A stretch of DNA of 64,000 nucleotides. It comes from Halomonas alkaliantarctica (GTDB lineage Bacteria; Pseudomonadota; Gammaproteobacteria; Pseudomonadales; Halomonadaceae). The stretch covers positions 930,001 through 994,000 of the forward strand of contig NZ_CP122961.1 in assembly GCF_029854215.1 (NCBI RefSeq). The letters are read 5' to 3'. Within the stretch, counting starts at the first letter, position 1; the number at the start of each line of letters is the position of its first letter. The notes under the pieces are model-generated. The model worked only from the letters and a program-made list of their open reading frames with translations, searched no databases and was not told the DNA's origin. The translations under genes were made by a program, and so were the position numbers. This document shows positions 27,609-36,086 of this stretch, in pieces.

Positions 27609-29507
27609 CTAGGATAAAATCATTGATAAGTAACCCCCTATTAGCGCTAGAACGGTCGTCAGGGCGTAGCTCACAGGGTAGGGAACAGCGGCCACCGAAC
27701 TTCCCGATTCTTCAATAATGGCGTTCAGTCCAGGTGTGCTATTGCGCCCACCGGTAGTCGCGCCATCGGCGATAATCGAGTTGAGACCGAAAAATTTAAT
27801 GCCTACCCAAAAAGCAATTAGTGGCGGCAGTAGCGCCCCCATGGTACCAATCAATGCCAACCATAAGATTGTGTCGCCCCCCAACGCCGTAATGACTTTT
27901 GGCCCGACATTGGCGGAGAGAACGGCAACAAATGCATTCAGTCCAAAGTCCTGTAGAAAGCTACGCGCTCCCTCATGGACAGGTCCCCCAAACTCCGGGT
28001 TCCTGCTTCGGAAATAGCTAACACCGACACCCGCAAGAATGCACCCTGCTGAGGTACCTAGCGAAAAAGGAATACCAGAAATATTTACAGTGACAATGCC
28101 GACTAGATAACCTACCAGCATGGCTAATGCCAGATAAAGTACTTCGGATTTCATGGTGGGCAGGATGGCGTGGCCGCCAAGTTGTTTTGCCGCTGCCTTG
28201 AGTGCGATGTCAGGCCCTGTCAAACGAAGTACGTCGCCAAACGTAACCATGCTTTTAGGCCCAAGTGGGATTTCGTTACCTGCCCGAAATAGTGCCTGTA
28301 CCTCAATGCCCCCTGTCCCATGGCTGGCTAGTTCTTTGAGAGTCTTACCGGAGACCGCATGCGAGCCCACATGGATATCTGCAACCTCCAAAGGCACGTT
28401 ACGAGCAAGTGGGTTATCTGACTCTGGGCCGATCAACTCGCCTTCCTTGAGGATTAGGTCGTGTACATTCGCACGTACGGTCACGATATCGTCCCTAGCA
28501 AGAACAGTCTCGTCAGAAAGCGCCAAAACCGCCCCGTCCCGCACGACACGTAAGATTGGAACCTGGGGAAACTCACTGGTCAGCTGTGATAGGTTACGAC
28601 CGATTAGGCTGTCGTGGGTGACAACAAAGGCGCGTAGATCATAGGGAGAAAAGCCTATGGTTAACGCCCCAGGCGCCCCAGGTACTGGATGCGTAGCACC
28701 ACCACTATAATCGGCCTCAGCCAGTATTGCGTCGGCCTTCGCATCACGACCGAAAATACGAGGAAGATAGCGGATCAACAAGATGATGCCGATACTCGAT
28801 AGCACATAGCTAATGGCATAGGCTGCGGCCATGTTGGCCCCAATTTCTTCAATGGTCATCCCCGACGGGGGAGTATAGGCGCCGCTAGCTAACGCTCCTT
28901 GGCCTACCCCGAGAATCGCCGTAATAGTATAGCTGCCCGAAATCAGCCCCGTGGCATAGCCTGGTGCCAGCCCTGCCCACGATGCGCCGACATAGCAAAT
29001 GATCCAATTCAAAGCCCAAACGATAATACCTATGCCAATAAAGGCGAGCCCGCCTTTGCGTAGCCCTGAAAAAAACTGCGGCCCAACTTTCAGGCCAAGG
29101 GCGTACATGAAAAGCAAAAGCATGAATGAGGATAAAATTCCAGGGATGGAATAGGTTATTCCATAAGCGGCCTCGGCGATCATCGAGAGCACCACCCCAA
29201 CAAGCAAGGTGCCTGCAGTAGAACCGAGCGAAACTCCTTTTACATTCAACTTTCCGATCAGCGTGCCAAGAGTTAGCACAAGGAGAATGAACGCGATTGG
29301 CTGATTGCCTAAGAGCTGAAAAAAACCGTGAAGGCCAGTTTCAACAACGGGTTCTACTCTGTCGAACACCTGCCCGATCACGCGCCCCCCCTCGGAGGGC
29401 GCATCACGTTGGGCCGCTGCAGGCCCTGTGACAAATATTAATGGTAAACAAGCACTGAAAACGAAGGATGTATTGACCGCTTTAGTGCATTTTTTCCTCT
29501 CAACCAT
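27609..29507 (-). CDS. AspT-type aspartate/alanine-exchanger family antiporter
   Basis: A 632-residue inner-membrane carrier of the aspartate:alanine exchanger family. Two membrane halves (about residues 60-240 and 450-632) flank two RCK_C-like soluble domains (AFVVTHDSLIGRNLSQL and DIHVGSHAVSGKTLKEL). The repeated glycine-rich motifs GLISGSYTITAILGVGQGA and ADGATTGGRNSTPGLNAI occupy equivalent positions in each half. It is about 90 residues longer than classical AspT, and the extra N-terminus looks like a cleavable signal peptide (VFSACLPLIFVTGPAAAQ). It overlaps the decarboxylase by 8 bp, so it most likely exchanges the decarboxylase's amino-acid substrate for its product, consuming protons. 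Confidence 0.87.
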   Translation of the reverse strand: MVERKKCTKAVNTSFVFSACLPLIFVTGPAAAQRDAPSEGGRVIGQVFDRVEPVVETGLHGFFQLLGNQPIAFILLVLTLGTLIGKLNVKGVSLGSTAGTLLVGVVLSMIAEAAYGITYSIPGILSSFMLLLFMYALGLKVGPQFFSGLRKGGLAFIGIGIIVWALNWIICYVGASWAGLAPGYATGLISGSYTITAILGVGQGALASGAYTPPSGMTIEEIGANMAAAYAISYVLSSIGIILLIRYLPRIFGRDAKADAILAEADYSGGATHPVPGAPGALTIGFSPYDLRAFVVTHDSLIGRNLSQLTSEFPQVPILRVVRDGAVLALSDETVLARDDIVTVRANVHDLILKEGELIGPESDNPLARNVPLEVADIHVGSHAVSGKTLKELASHGTGGIEVQALFRAGNEIPLGPKSMVTFGDVLRLTGPDIALKAAAKQLGGHAILPTMKSEVLYLALAMLVGYLVGIVTVNISGIPFSLGTSAGCILAGVGVSYFRSRNPEFGGPVHEGARSFLQDFGLNAFVAVLSANVGPKVITALGGDTILWLALIGTMGALLPPLIAFWVGIKFFGLNSIIADGATTGGRNSTPGLNAIIEESGSSVAAVPYPVSYALTTVLALIGGYLSMILS

Positions 29508-30882
29508 GATGGAACCCCGGTTTTGCGGTCGAATGTGGCACAGGGTTCTGCGATAGATGACTAATCGCGCGCTTTATGTCATCAAGAAGAAGGTGCGCCA
29601 GATCACGACTGACACCGTGTCGGATCAGAATGCGTTGAACGACGGTTTCTTGCCGGTTTGATGGCAGCGGGTAGGAGGCTATCTGCCAACCACGCATTCG
29701 TAATCGTTCTGAAAGATCATAAAGGGTAAAACCATGGTCAGCGTCAGTTAGCTTGTAGGCGACAGCAGGTAAACCGCCATGCCCGTTATACACCATTTCG
29801 AAGGGCCCAATGTTGGCTAGTTTAGCGCCTAACCACCGCGCCGTATCGGCGCAGGCTTGCTGAACGGCGGTGTAGCCATCGCGGCCGAGGCGCAAGAAAT
29901 TGTAGTATTGAGCGATGATCTCACCGCCTGGACGGGAAAAGTTGAGCGCGAAGGTCGGCATGTTACCGCCGAGATAGTCAACGTAGAAGATCAGGTCTTC
30001 GGGCAGGTCTTCCTTCGATGCCCAAATAATCCAACCCACACCTAAGGGGGCTAGCCCATACTTATGTCCTGATGCATTAATAGATCGAACCCGCTCAATT
30101 TGAAAATCCCACACCAAGTCACGTTGTATAAAGGGAGCAATAAAACCACCGGATGCAGCATCGACATGAATGGGGATATCTAATCCTAGATCGCGCTCTA
30201 ACGCATCCAACTCACAGGCCAAAGCCTCAACCGGTTCATAGATACCCGTGAACGTAACGCCGAGCGTAGCAACGACACCGATGGTATTCTCATCGCAATA
30301 CTTTCGAAGATCCTCTGGCTGCAGGCCAAGAGCTTCTCCTTCAAGGGGAACTTCCCTGATTTCAACATCGAAATACCGCGCGAATTTTTTCCAGCAGATT
30401 TGCACAGGTCCAGTCACGATGTTCGGCTTGCTGGTGTCTTTACCTTCTGCTTCCCTGCGCTGGCGCCACTTCCACTTTAATGCCAGGCCGCCCAGCATTG
30501 CTGCTTCGCTTGAACCCGTTGTAGAGCACCCAACTGTTTCCCATGATTTCTGGGCGTGCCAGAGGTCTGCGAGGATATGTACGCAGCGGTTCTCGATCTC
30601 CGCTGTTTGAGGATACTCATCCTTGTCGATCATGTTTTTGTCGACGGCATCCGTCATCAATTGTTTAACTTCATCATCCACCCATGTGGTGCAGAACGTG
30701 GCGAGGTTTTGTCGAGCATTGCCATCCAACAAAAGCTCATCTCTCACCAGCGAGTATGCTGCATGGGGTTCAGTACGCTGCTCTGGTATCCGAAATTTAG
30801 GTAGGCTCCTTTCTGAAGTGTTGGTTGCATAAACATCTCGTAAGCTCGATTGGTCATCTAAATTAACGTGATGAATGGGCAT
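29500..30882 (-). CDS. gadB: Glutamate decarboxylase (PLP-dependent)
   Basis: A 460-residue group II decarboxylase close in length to E. coli GadB (466). It carries HVDAASGGFIAPF, with the PLP-nitrogen Asp, and INASGHKYGLAPLGVGW, with the PLP Lys near residue 274. TTGSSEAAMLGGLALKWKWR binds the phosphate. The C-terminus ends GFHHG, recalling the His-containing tail that gates E. coli GadB at neutral pH. An in-frame ATG 17 codons upstream exists, but the ATG at 30882 has AAGGAAA upstream. Converts glutamate to GABA and CO2, using up a cytoplasmic proton. It forms an operon with the AspT-type antiporter. Confidence 0.93.
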   Translation of the reverse strand: MPIHHVNLDDQSSLRDVYATNTSERSLPKFRIPEQRTEPHAAYSLVRDELLLDGNARQNLATFCTTWVDDEVKQLMTDAVDKNMIDKDEYPQTAEIENRCVHILADLWHAQKSWETVGCSTTGSSEAAMLGGLALKWKWRQRREAEGKDTSKPNIVTGPVQICWKKFARYFDVEIREVPLEGEALGLQPEDLRKYCDENTIGVVATLGVTFTGIYEPVEALACELDALERDLGLDIPIHVDAASGGFIAPFIQRDLVWDFQIERVRSINASGHKYGLAPLGVGWIIWASKEDLPEDLIFYVDYLGGNMPTFALNFSRPGGEIIAQYYNFLRLGRDGYTAVQQACADTARWLGAKLANIGPFEMVYNGHGGLPAVAYKLTDADHGFTLYDLSERLRMRGWQIASYPLPSNRQETVVQRILIRHGVSRDLAHLLLDDIKRAISHLSQNPVPHSTAKPGFHHG

Positions 30883-31558
30883 GCTAAATTTCCTTATGGC
30901 GTAGGTACGATAGTGGGGTTGCGACTGAGCCATGATTCGCCTATTGGATAGTCAATCCATATCCAATCGCTTTCCCTACTAGTGCCCAAAAGCTCTTTTT
31001 CCATCCAGTGGCAGGCTGGTGAGAGGGCTGGCTGATAGCCTCACGGCAAAATTGGCTCGCTAAGGCCAGAGGCGGGAACTTGATAATCCGCCAGGGAAAG
31101 CAGCAATATTAGTTTAGTTTAATTAAGCTAATTCTGCTGATATTTTCACCGCATATATCAAGCGATAATGCATGTCGAGGAGCTGTCAGCGAGCTATCGG
31201 AGAATGCCTGGGTAGACTCTACTAACGATTGGGGGAGCATCGCATTATTATTCCAGTGGCATTCCAGCCCAGCTAGAGGGGAAACGTTTTGCTCCATCCG
31301 GCTTACTTTGATTCAGCCTTGTTAAAGTGAGGTTATGGCATTACTGGTTAGATGATGCTTCAGTAAGTATCAATAGTATCGGTCATGGGGGCTCCTAAGC
31401 ACTGATTCGCTGTGCGTTTTCCTGCCTTAATAAACGGCTGCATAATAAGAAAAACTAATACCCCATTAGCAGGATGATTTTTAGTTATCTATTTTGCCCG
31501 TTACCTTGGTGCCATGATTGTTTAACACGGTACTTATTCTGGCACTGGGAGCTAGGCA
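30883..31558. other. Long intergenic region without a recognised gene
   Basis: About 675 bases between divergent gadB and the exporter gene. It is relatively AT-rich around 31110-31160 and presumably holds both promoters. No convincing small gene, hairpin-T-tract terminator or operator repeat was found. A 62-codon minus-strand frame at 31109-31297 has no clear ribosome-binding site. Confidence 0.6.
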
Positions 31559-32173
31559 ATGTGGGAAAGCTACTTAACGGGCTTAGTAGTGTGCGGCGGG
31601 ATTATCATGGCGATTGGGGCGCAGAACGCCTACATTTTGGGGCTGGCTATTCGTCGTGAGTACCACTGGTGGTCGGCAGGGTTATGCATGAGTGCGGATA
31701 TTATCCTGCTCACGGCGGGTATGTTTGGGGTAAGTGCTTTTCTGCTAACAATGCCCAACGCATTGGAGGCAATGCGCTGGGTGGGCGTAGTGTTTTTGAG
31801 CTGGCTAGCGGCTCAGGCGCTGTTTAGAGCCTTTAGCGGGCGGCAAGGGTTAAGCGCTGAAGCCGGCAAAGCGCGCAGCTTAACCAAAGTGATTTTCGCT
31901 ACCCTTGCCGTCACCGTGCTCAACCCCCAGGTATATCTGGATACGCTGCTACTGATACCCACCATTGGTGCCCAGCAAGAGAGTGCCGGAGTTTTTGTGG
32001 CGGGGGCATCTACTGCTTCCATACTCTGGTTTAGCCTATTGGCCTGGGGTGGTGCCGCGCTGTCACCTTGGCTTTCAAAACCCATCGCATGGCGCATTAT
32101 CGATGGCCTGATTGGCTTGATGATGGCGGGCATCGCCGTGAATCTTGCCTTGGGGGCGTCATCTCTTAGCTAA
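31559..32173 (+). CDS. LysE/ArgO family basic amino-acid exporter
   Basis: A 204-residue protein with six hydrophobic segments of the LysE/ArgO superfamily, which exports L-arginine or L-lysine. It carries the conserved GAQNAYILGLAIRREY after the first helix and LAVTVLNPQVYLDTLLLIP in the middle. It is convergent with the threonine aldolase gene, with only 12 bases between stops. No adjacent ArgP/LysG-type regulator is present, so substrate specificity cannot be fixed from context; ArgO-like arginine export is most likely. Confidence 0.88.
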   Translation: MWESYLTGLVVCGGIIMAIGAQNAYILGLAIRREYHWWSAGLCMSADIILLTAGMFGVSAFLLTMPNALEAMRWVGVVFLSWLAAQALFRAFSGRQGLSAEAGKARSLTKVIFATLAVTVLNPQVYLDTLLLIPTIGAQQESAGVFVAGASTASILWFSLLAWGGAALSPWLSKPIAWRIIDGLIGLMMAGIAVNLALGASSLS

Positions 32174-32185
32174 GCCGCTTACTGG

Positions 32186-33193
32186 CTAATGGCGACTAAA
32201 GTAGGCCTCCATCACCGCAATTACTTTTTCGATATCCGCGTCATTAACATCGCGATGGGTAACGAAGCGCGTGGCGTAAAGCAGCTCGATCAAAATGCCG
32301 TGCTCTTTTAGCCAGGTGGCTAGAGGTTTTACATGTTCGTCGGGGAAGTGGGCGAACACCATATTGGTTGCCTGTGCGGTGATCGCGACCCCTGGCAGCT
32401 TTGCCAAGCCTTCCGCCAAGCGTGTTGCACGGCGGTGGTCGTCAGCTAAGTCCTCCACGTGATTATCTAGAGCATACTGGCAGGCGGCGGCGATAATCCC
32501 TGATTGGCGCATGCCACCACCCACCACTTTTCGCCAGCGCCGTGCCCGGTCAATCAATGCTTGCGATCCCACCAGTGCCGAGCCGATGGGGGTGCCCAGC
32601 CCTTTTGAGAAGCATAGTGAAACGCTATCAAACGGCAGGCACAGTTGTTTGATTGAGGTATCCGTGGCTACCGCTGCATTAAACAGTCGCGCGCCGTCTA
32701 AGTGTGCTGCCAACCCATGTTCGCGTGCCAGTTCGGTAGCTTTTAATACGTAGTCCGTGGGCAGCACTTTGCCGCCGATGGTGTTTTCCAATGCCAGCAA
32801 CTTAGTACGTGCAAAATGAAAATCATCGGCTTTTATCGAGGTGATGATTTTTTCCAGCGGCAGCGTGCCATCAGCGGCGTTCTCAATGGGCTGTGGCTGG
32901 ATACTGCCTAACACCGCTGCACCACCGCCTTCATAACGGTAAGTGTGGGCTGACTGCCCAACAATGTACTCATCGCCTCGTTCGCAGTGGGCCATGAGTG
33001 CCACTAGGTTGCTTTGTGTACCGCTAGGAAACAGTAACGCCGCCTCTTTGCCTGTCTGCTCCGCAAGGTTCGCTTGGAACGCGTTCACCGTTGGGTCATC
33101 GCCCCACACGTCATCGCCAACCGGCGCGGCCATCATGGCATCTTTCATGGCGGAGGAGGGGCGGGTCACCGTGTCACTGCGTAAATCAATCAT
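32186..33193 (-). CDS. ltaE: Low-specificity L-threonine aldolase
   Basis: A 335-residue PLP enzyme cleaving L-threonine or L-allo-threonine to glycine and acetaldehyde. It has the fold-type I pattern with MIDLRSDTVTRPS at the start, FPSGTQSNLVALMAHC, the active-site SAHTYRYEGGGAA, HLDGARLFNA with the cofactor Asp, and the PLP Lys at about 197 in CFSKGLGTPIGSALVG. Length and Lys position equal those of E. coli LtaE. AAGGAG lies close upstream of the ATG. It is transcribed alone. Confidence 0.95.
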   Translation of the reverse strand: MIDLRSDTVTRPSSAMKDAMMAAPVGDDVWGDDPTVNAFQANLAEQTGKEAALLFPSGTQSNLVALMAHCERGDEYIVGQSAHTYRYEGGGAAVLGSIQPQPIENAADGTLPLEKIITSIKADDFHFARTKLLALENTIGGKVLPTDYVLKATELAREHGLAAHLDGARLFNAAVATDTSIKQLCLPFDSVSLCFSKGLGTPIGSALVGSQALIDRARRWRKVVGGGMRQSGIIAAACQYALDNHVEDLADDHRRATRLAEGLAKLPGVAITAQATNMVFAHFPDEHVKPLATWLKEHGILIELLYATRFVTHRDVNDADIEKVIAVMEAYFSRH

Positions 33194-33321
33194 GGAAACT
33201 CCTTTTTAAGGCTGAATTCAACTAACAAGGGCAGCCACTTAGGGACGCTTTAACGAGCAAGTTGTCTGTAACCATCTATGGTTAACAGCATACTGCAAGA
33301 CTCTCAAGCAAAGGAAAACAG

Positions 33322-34542
33322 ATGGATCTGAAAAGTGGTTATCCCTTTTGGGCGGTCAAAAATGGCCTATTGAAAACCTTTCCTCAATTGACTCGTGATC
33401 ACCAATGCGAGGTGGTGGTGATTGGCGGCGGGATTACAGGTGCGTTGATTGCTGATGAGCTAAGCCGCAATGGCCACCATGTGGTAGTGCTTGAACGGCG
33501 GGATGTGGGCTGGGGAAGCTCAGCCGCCAGCACGGCTTTGTTGCAGTACGAAATTGATACGCATATGACAGAGTTAGCCGAGCGCTACGATGAGGCTGAT
33601 GCAGTTCTCGCTTACCGCGCTTGTGCAGATGCCATTGGTGAGCTTGAAGCTTTAGCAGCAGGCATGGGTGATGTGGATTTTGAACGTCAGCAAAGCCTTT
33701 ACTACGCCAGTAACGAAGAGGATGTGGCGCCTCTTAAAGAGGAGCTAGCACTGCGCCAAAAACACGGTTTTGAAGCCGAATGGCTTGAGCGCGAGGTCAT
33801 TTTGGCGGAGTACGGTTTTGAGGCACCTGGCGCTATTCTTACCCAGCTTGCTGCCAGTATTGACCCCTATCGTATGGCGTATCAGCTGTTCTCCCAGGTG
33901 GTCGAGCGCGGGGGAGAAGTATATGACCGCACGCAAATGGAGGCGATGGCGTCGGATGATCAAGGCGTCACGCTCACGCTAGTCAATGGTGCCAAGTTGC
34001 GTTGCCAGAATGTTGTTATGGCGGCGGGGTATGAGTCGCAGTCTTGGTTGCCAGAAAAAGTGGCTATTAATCGCAGTAGCTACGCGCTAATCACCGACCC
34101 CCTGCCACCAGAGGCTTTGGGTAAGTTATGCCACACCATGATGTGGGAATCGGCGCGCCCCTATCTCTATATGCGCACTACCTGTGATGGCCGCCTGCTC
34201 GTGGGTGGCGACGATGACGACGAAGATATTCCCAAACGCCGCGACGCGCGGGTAGAGGAAAAGGCAAAAGGGCTGGCAGCTAAAATAGAAGCGCTATGGC
34301 CTAAGCTCGATATCAACCCTACCTTTTCTTGGGGCGGCACCTTTGCTGAAACCGACGACGGCCTACCTTTTTTCGGCCCCCATGACGCTCTGGGCCCACG
34401 CGTTCATTTTGCTATGGCCTACGGCGGCAACGGGATCAGCTATAGCATGATAGGTGCCAAACTGCTGCGAGCGTTTATTGAGGGTAGAGAACACCCCTTG
34501 GCGGAGCTATTTTCATTTAGACGCCTGGCCATAATGTCCTAA
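33322..34542 (+). CDS. FAD-dependent oxidoreductase, DAO family
   Basis: A 406-residue D-amino-acid-oxidase/DadA-type flavoprotein. It starts with a Rossmann dinucleotide-binding motif (VVVIGGGITGALIADELSRNG) followed by VVVLERRDVGWGSSAASTALL. It ends with the family's FAD-binding segment (WGGTFAETDDGLPFFGPH and FAMAYGGNGISYSMIGAKLL). It lacks membrane helices. The substrate, an amine or amino acid, is not predictable; polyamine-related oxidation is conceivable because speG follows on the same strand 75 bases later. Confidence 0.85.
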   Translation: MDLKSGYPFWAVKNGLLKTFPQLTRDHQCEVVVIGGGITGALIADELSRNGHHVVVLERRDVGWGSSAASTALLQYEIDTHMTELAERYDEADAVLAYRACADAIGELEALAAGMGDVDFERQQSLYYASNEEDVAPLKEELALRQKHGFEAEWLEREVILAEYGFEAPGAILTQLAASIDPYRMAYQLFSQVVERGGEVYDRTQMEAMASDDQGVTLTLVNGAKLRCQNVVMAAGYESQSWLPEKVAINRSSYALITDPLPPEALGKLCHTMMWESARPYLYMRTTCDGRLLVGGDDDDEDIPKRRDARVEEKAKGLAAKIEALWPKLDINPTFSWGGTFAETDDGLPFFGPHDALGPRVHFAMAYGGNGISYSMIGAKLLRAFIEGREHPLAELFSFRRLAIMS

Positions 34543-34617
34543 CCTAAATGCAAAAACCGAGTAACGAGCAAGTTTAAAACGGGTATTCTTAACGGATATT
34601 CATAAGGATAGCGGGCA

Positions 34618-35169
34618 ATGGGCCACACACTTTTTTTGCGTGCACTGGAGCGTAACGACCTGCGCTTTGTTCATGAGCTAAATAATAACCAGAGCATTAT
34701 GTCGTACTGGTTTGAAGAGCCTTACGAGTCATTTGATGAGCTGGAGGAGCTGTATAATAAGCATATCCATGACAACGCCGAACGGCGCTTTGTCGCTGAA
34801 GATAGCCATGGTAATGCGATTGGTCTGGTAGAGCTGATTGAGATCGACTACATCCATCGCAGCGGCGAGTTTCAAATCATTATTACCCCAGAGCATCAGG
34901 GCAAAGGATTTGCCCGCTCCTTAATCCGTCAAGCGCTGCACTACTCGTTCACCATTCTAAACCTGCACAAGGTATATCTCATTGTGGCGGTAGAAAATGT
35001 CAAAGCGATTCATCTTTATGAGGAGAGTGGCTTTATTGAAGAGGGGCACTTGGTGCAGGAGTTCTTTATCAATGGCAAGTACCGCGATGTAAAGCGGATG
35101 TATATCTTGCAGAATACCTATCTTGGCCAGCTAAACACTGCCGAAGACCCCGAAACCAACTGGTTGTAA
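34618..35169 (+). CDS. speG: Spermidine N1-acetyltransferase
   Basis: A 183-residue GNAT acetyltransferase very similar to E. coli SpeG (186 residues). It shares [38 protein letters not shown] and [10 protein letters not shown] at the allosteric polyamine region. The acetyl-CoA loop [13 protein letters not shown] and the C-terminal [18 protein letters not shown] also match. It acetylates spermidine or spermine to relieve polyamine toxicity. AAGGA lies upstream of the ATG. The hairpin 8 bases beyond the stop has its T-run on the opposite strand and serves the convergent small gene. Confidence 0.94.
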   Translation: MGHTLFLRALERNDLRFVHELNNNQSIMSYWFEEPYESFDELEELYNKHIHDNAERRFVAEDSHGNAIGLVELIEIDYIHRSGEFQIIITPEHQGKGFARSLIRQALHYSFTILNLHKVYLIVAVENVKAIHLYEESGFIEEGHLVQEFFINGKYRDVKRMYILQNTYLGQLNTAEDPETNWL

Positions 35170-35177
35170 AACTCCCT

Positions 35178-35207
35178 AAAAAAAACGCCTCGGTGGGATG
35201 AGGCGTT
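35178..35207 (-). terminator. Intrinsic terminator of small gene at 35238
   Basis: On the minus strand, AACGCCTC-N8-GAGGCGTT is followed by a run of at least seven T. It begins about 30 bases after the small-gene stop. Confidence 0.85.
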
Positions 35208-35237
35208 GGATAGGCAGAAACCAGGTCGGCTAGATAC

Positions 35238-35354
35238 TTAACCCAGGTAAGCCTTGATAGCGTCAAGTGCCGCACGCTGCTGGCGGGCACGCTGCGCCCA
35301 TACTTCCATAACATCTACTTCTGACGCTTGAGTTGGGGTAACTAATTGTTGCAT
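35238..35354 (-). CDS. Small protein of 38 residues, unknown function (paralogue 1)
   Basis: A 38-codon gene with ATG preceded by AGAGGAG at 8-base spacing, and its own intrinsic terminator after the stop. The product starts MQQLVTPTQASEVDVMEVWA and ends with RAALDAIKAYLG. It is not recognised. The last 27 residues would form an amphipathic helix with a conserved Trp, and 12 of them match the second small protein at 35723. It has no signal peptide and no membrane helix. The translation signals, terminator and paralogue make it a real gene rather than a chance frame. Function cannot be inferred. Confidence 0.8.
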   Translation of the reverse strand: MQQLVTPTQASEVDVMEVWAQRARQQRAALDAIKAYLG

Positions 35355-35431
35355 GGCATCTACTCCTCTTTCAGGGGGTCAGGGGATAACAGGATCAGGG
35401 TATTCCTTGAGAAACTGATTGGAAATGCTAA

Positions 35432-35491
35432 TGTTGTAAAAGCTTAAATTTTAAAAACTTATATTGTAAAAGCTCATGTTGTACACAGCCT
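35432..35491 (+). repeat. Degenerate 15-bp tandem repeats, four units
   Basis: Four consecutive 15-base units: TGTTGTAAAAGCTTA, AATTTTAAAAACTTA, TATTGTAAAAGCTCA and TGTTGTACACAGCCT, with a possible fifth decayed unit to about 35506. They lie 78 bp upstream of the first small gene's ATG, in its probable promoter region. Confidence 0.6.
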
Positions 35492-35653
35492 GTGTTGTGC
35501 TAAGCAGCAATTTAGCTGTTGTGGGATATTAAGAGCTTTCGACGGCCATAGCTAGTACTAACGATGTAGGTGATTCGCTACTTTGTGTAAGCATAAGATT
35601 ACATATTGAGAGCTGTTACTATTACGCCATTGAATGGAAAAGGATTTTATAAG

Positions 35654-35681
35654 AAAAAAAGCCGGAACTTATTCCGGCTTT
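35654..35681 (-). terminator. Intrinsic terminator of small gene at 35723
   Basis: On the minus strand, AAAGCCGGAA-N4-TTCCGGCTTT followed by a T-run (CTTTTTTTCTT). It begins about 40 bases after the second small gene's stop. Confidence 0.85.
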
Positions 35682-35722
35682 GGTGTTTCGTTTGTGGTCT
35701 TTAGGGTACAAAAGCACCTGAA

Positions 35723-35836
35723 TTAACCTAAATAGGCGTTCAGCGCTTCGACTGCGGCACGATGCCACTGGGCAGTCAAGCTCCAGAATTCTAGAACTTC
35801 ATTATCGCGTGCAGGGGGAGTTGTTAAAAAAGTCAT
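35723..35836 (-). CDS. Small protein of 37 residues, unknown function (paralogue 2)
   Basis: A 37-codon gene with a near-perfect AGGAGG eight bases before its ATG, a TATAAT box about 30 bases further upstream, and a strong intrinsic terminator downstream. The product starts MTFLTTPPARDNEVLEFWSL and ends WHRAAVEALNAYLG. It aligns without gaps to the C-terminal 27 residues of the protein at 35238, sharing V, E, W, A, R, A-A, A and the terminal AYLG. The two genes are same-strand neighbours 368 bp apart but separately terminated, so they are independently expressed duplicates. No known family was recognised. Confidence 0.82.
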   Translation of the reverse strand: MTFLTTPPARDNEVLEFWSLTAQWHRAAVEALNAYLG

Positions 35837-35867
35837 TATGCGGTCCTCCTATTGGGACTACATCGTC

Positions 35868-35873
35868 ATTATA
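35868..35873 (-). promoter_or_regulatory. Probable -10 box of small gene at 35723
   Basis: TATAAT on the minus strand, 31 bases before the ATG. The -35 region is poor (TGCTGCA-like). Confidence 0.5.
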
Positions 35874-36086
35874 GTCTATTTTTGTTGCAGTGCAGCATAA
35901 TTGTGTTGAGAAACCTCGGATTGAGGGCGGGGGCAGCGCACAATTGGCATTAACCAGCTGTATGGATGAGGTAGTGCCTCTGGTCAAAAGTGATTTTCTG
36001 AAGCGTTGAACGCTCCTTGCCTGGGTTTGAGGTTGCGCCGGGTTTTGATTAGATTGCGTTTTAGTAATGTCTCTATGGGGAGTTGT

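Noticed and set aside
31109..31297. A 62-codon minus-strand frame between gadB and the exporter
   Set aside because: No ribosome-binding site, no terminator and no recognisable protein pattern; likely chance.
35432..35506. CRISPR array or replication iterons
   Set aside because: Units are 15 bp, degenerate and contiguous without spacers; no cas genes or replication initiator nearby.
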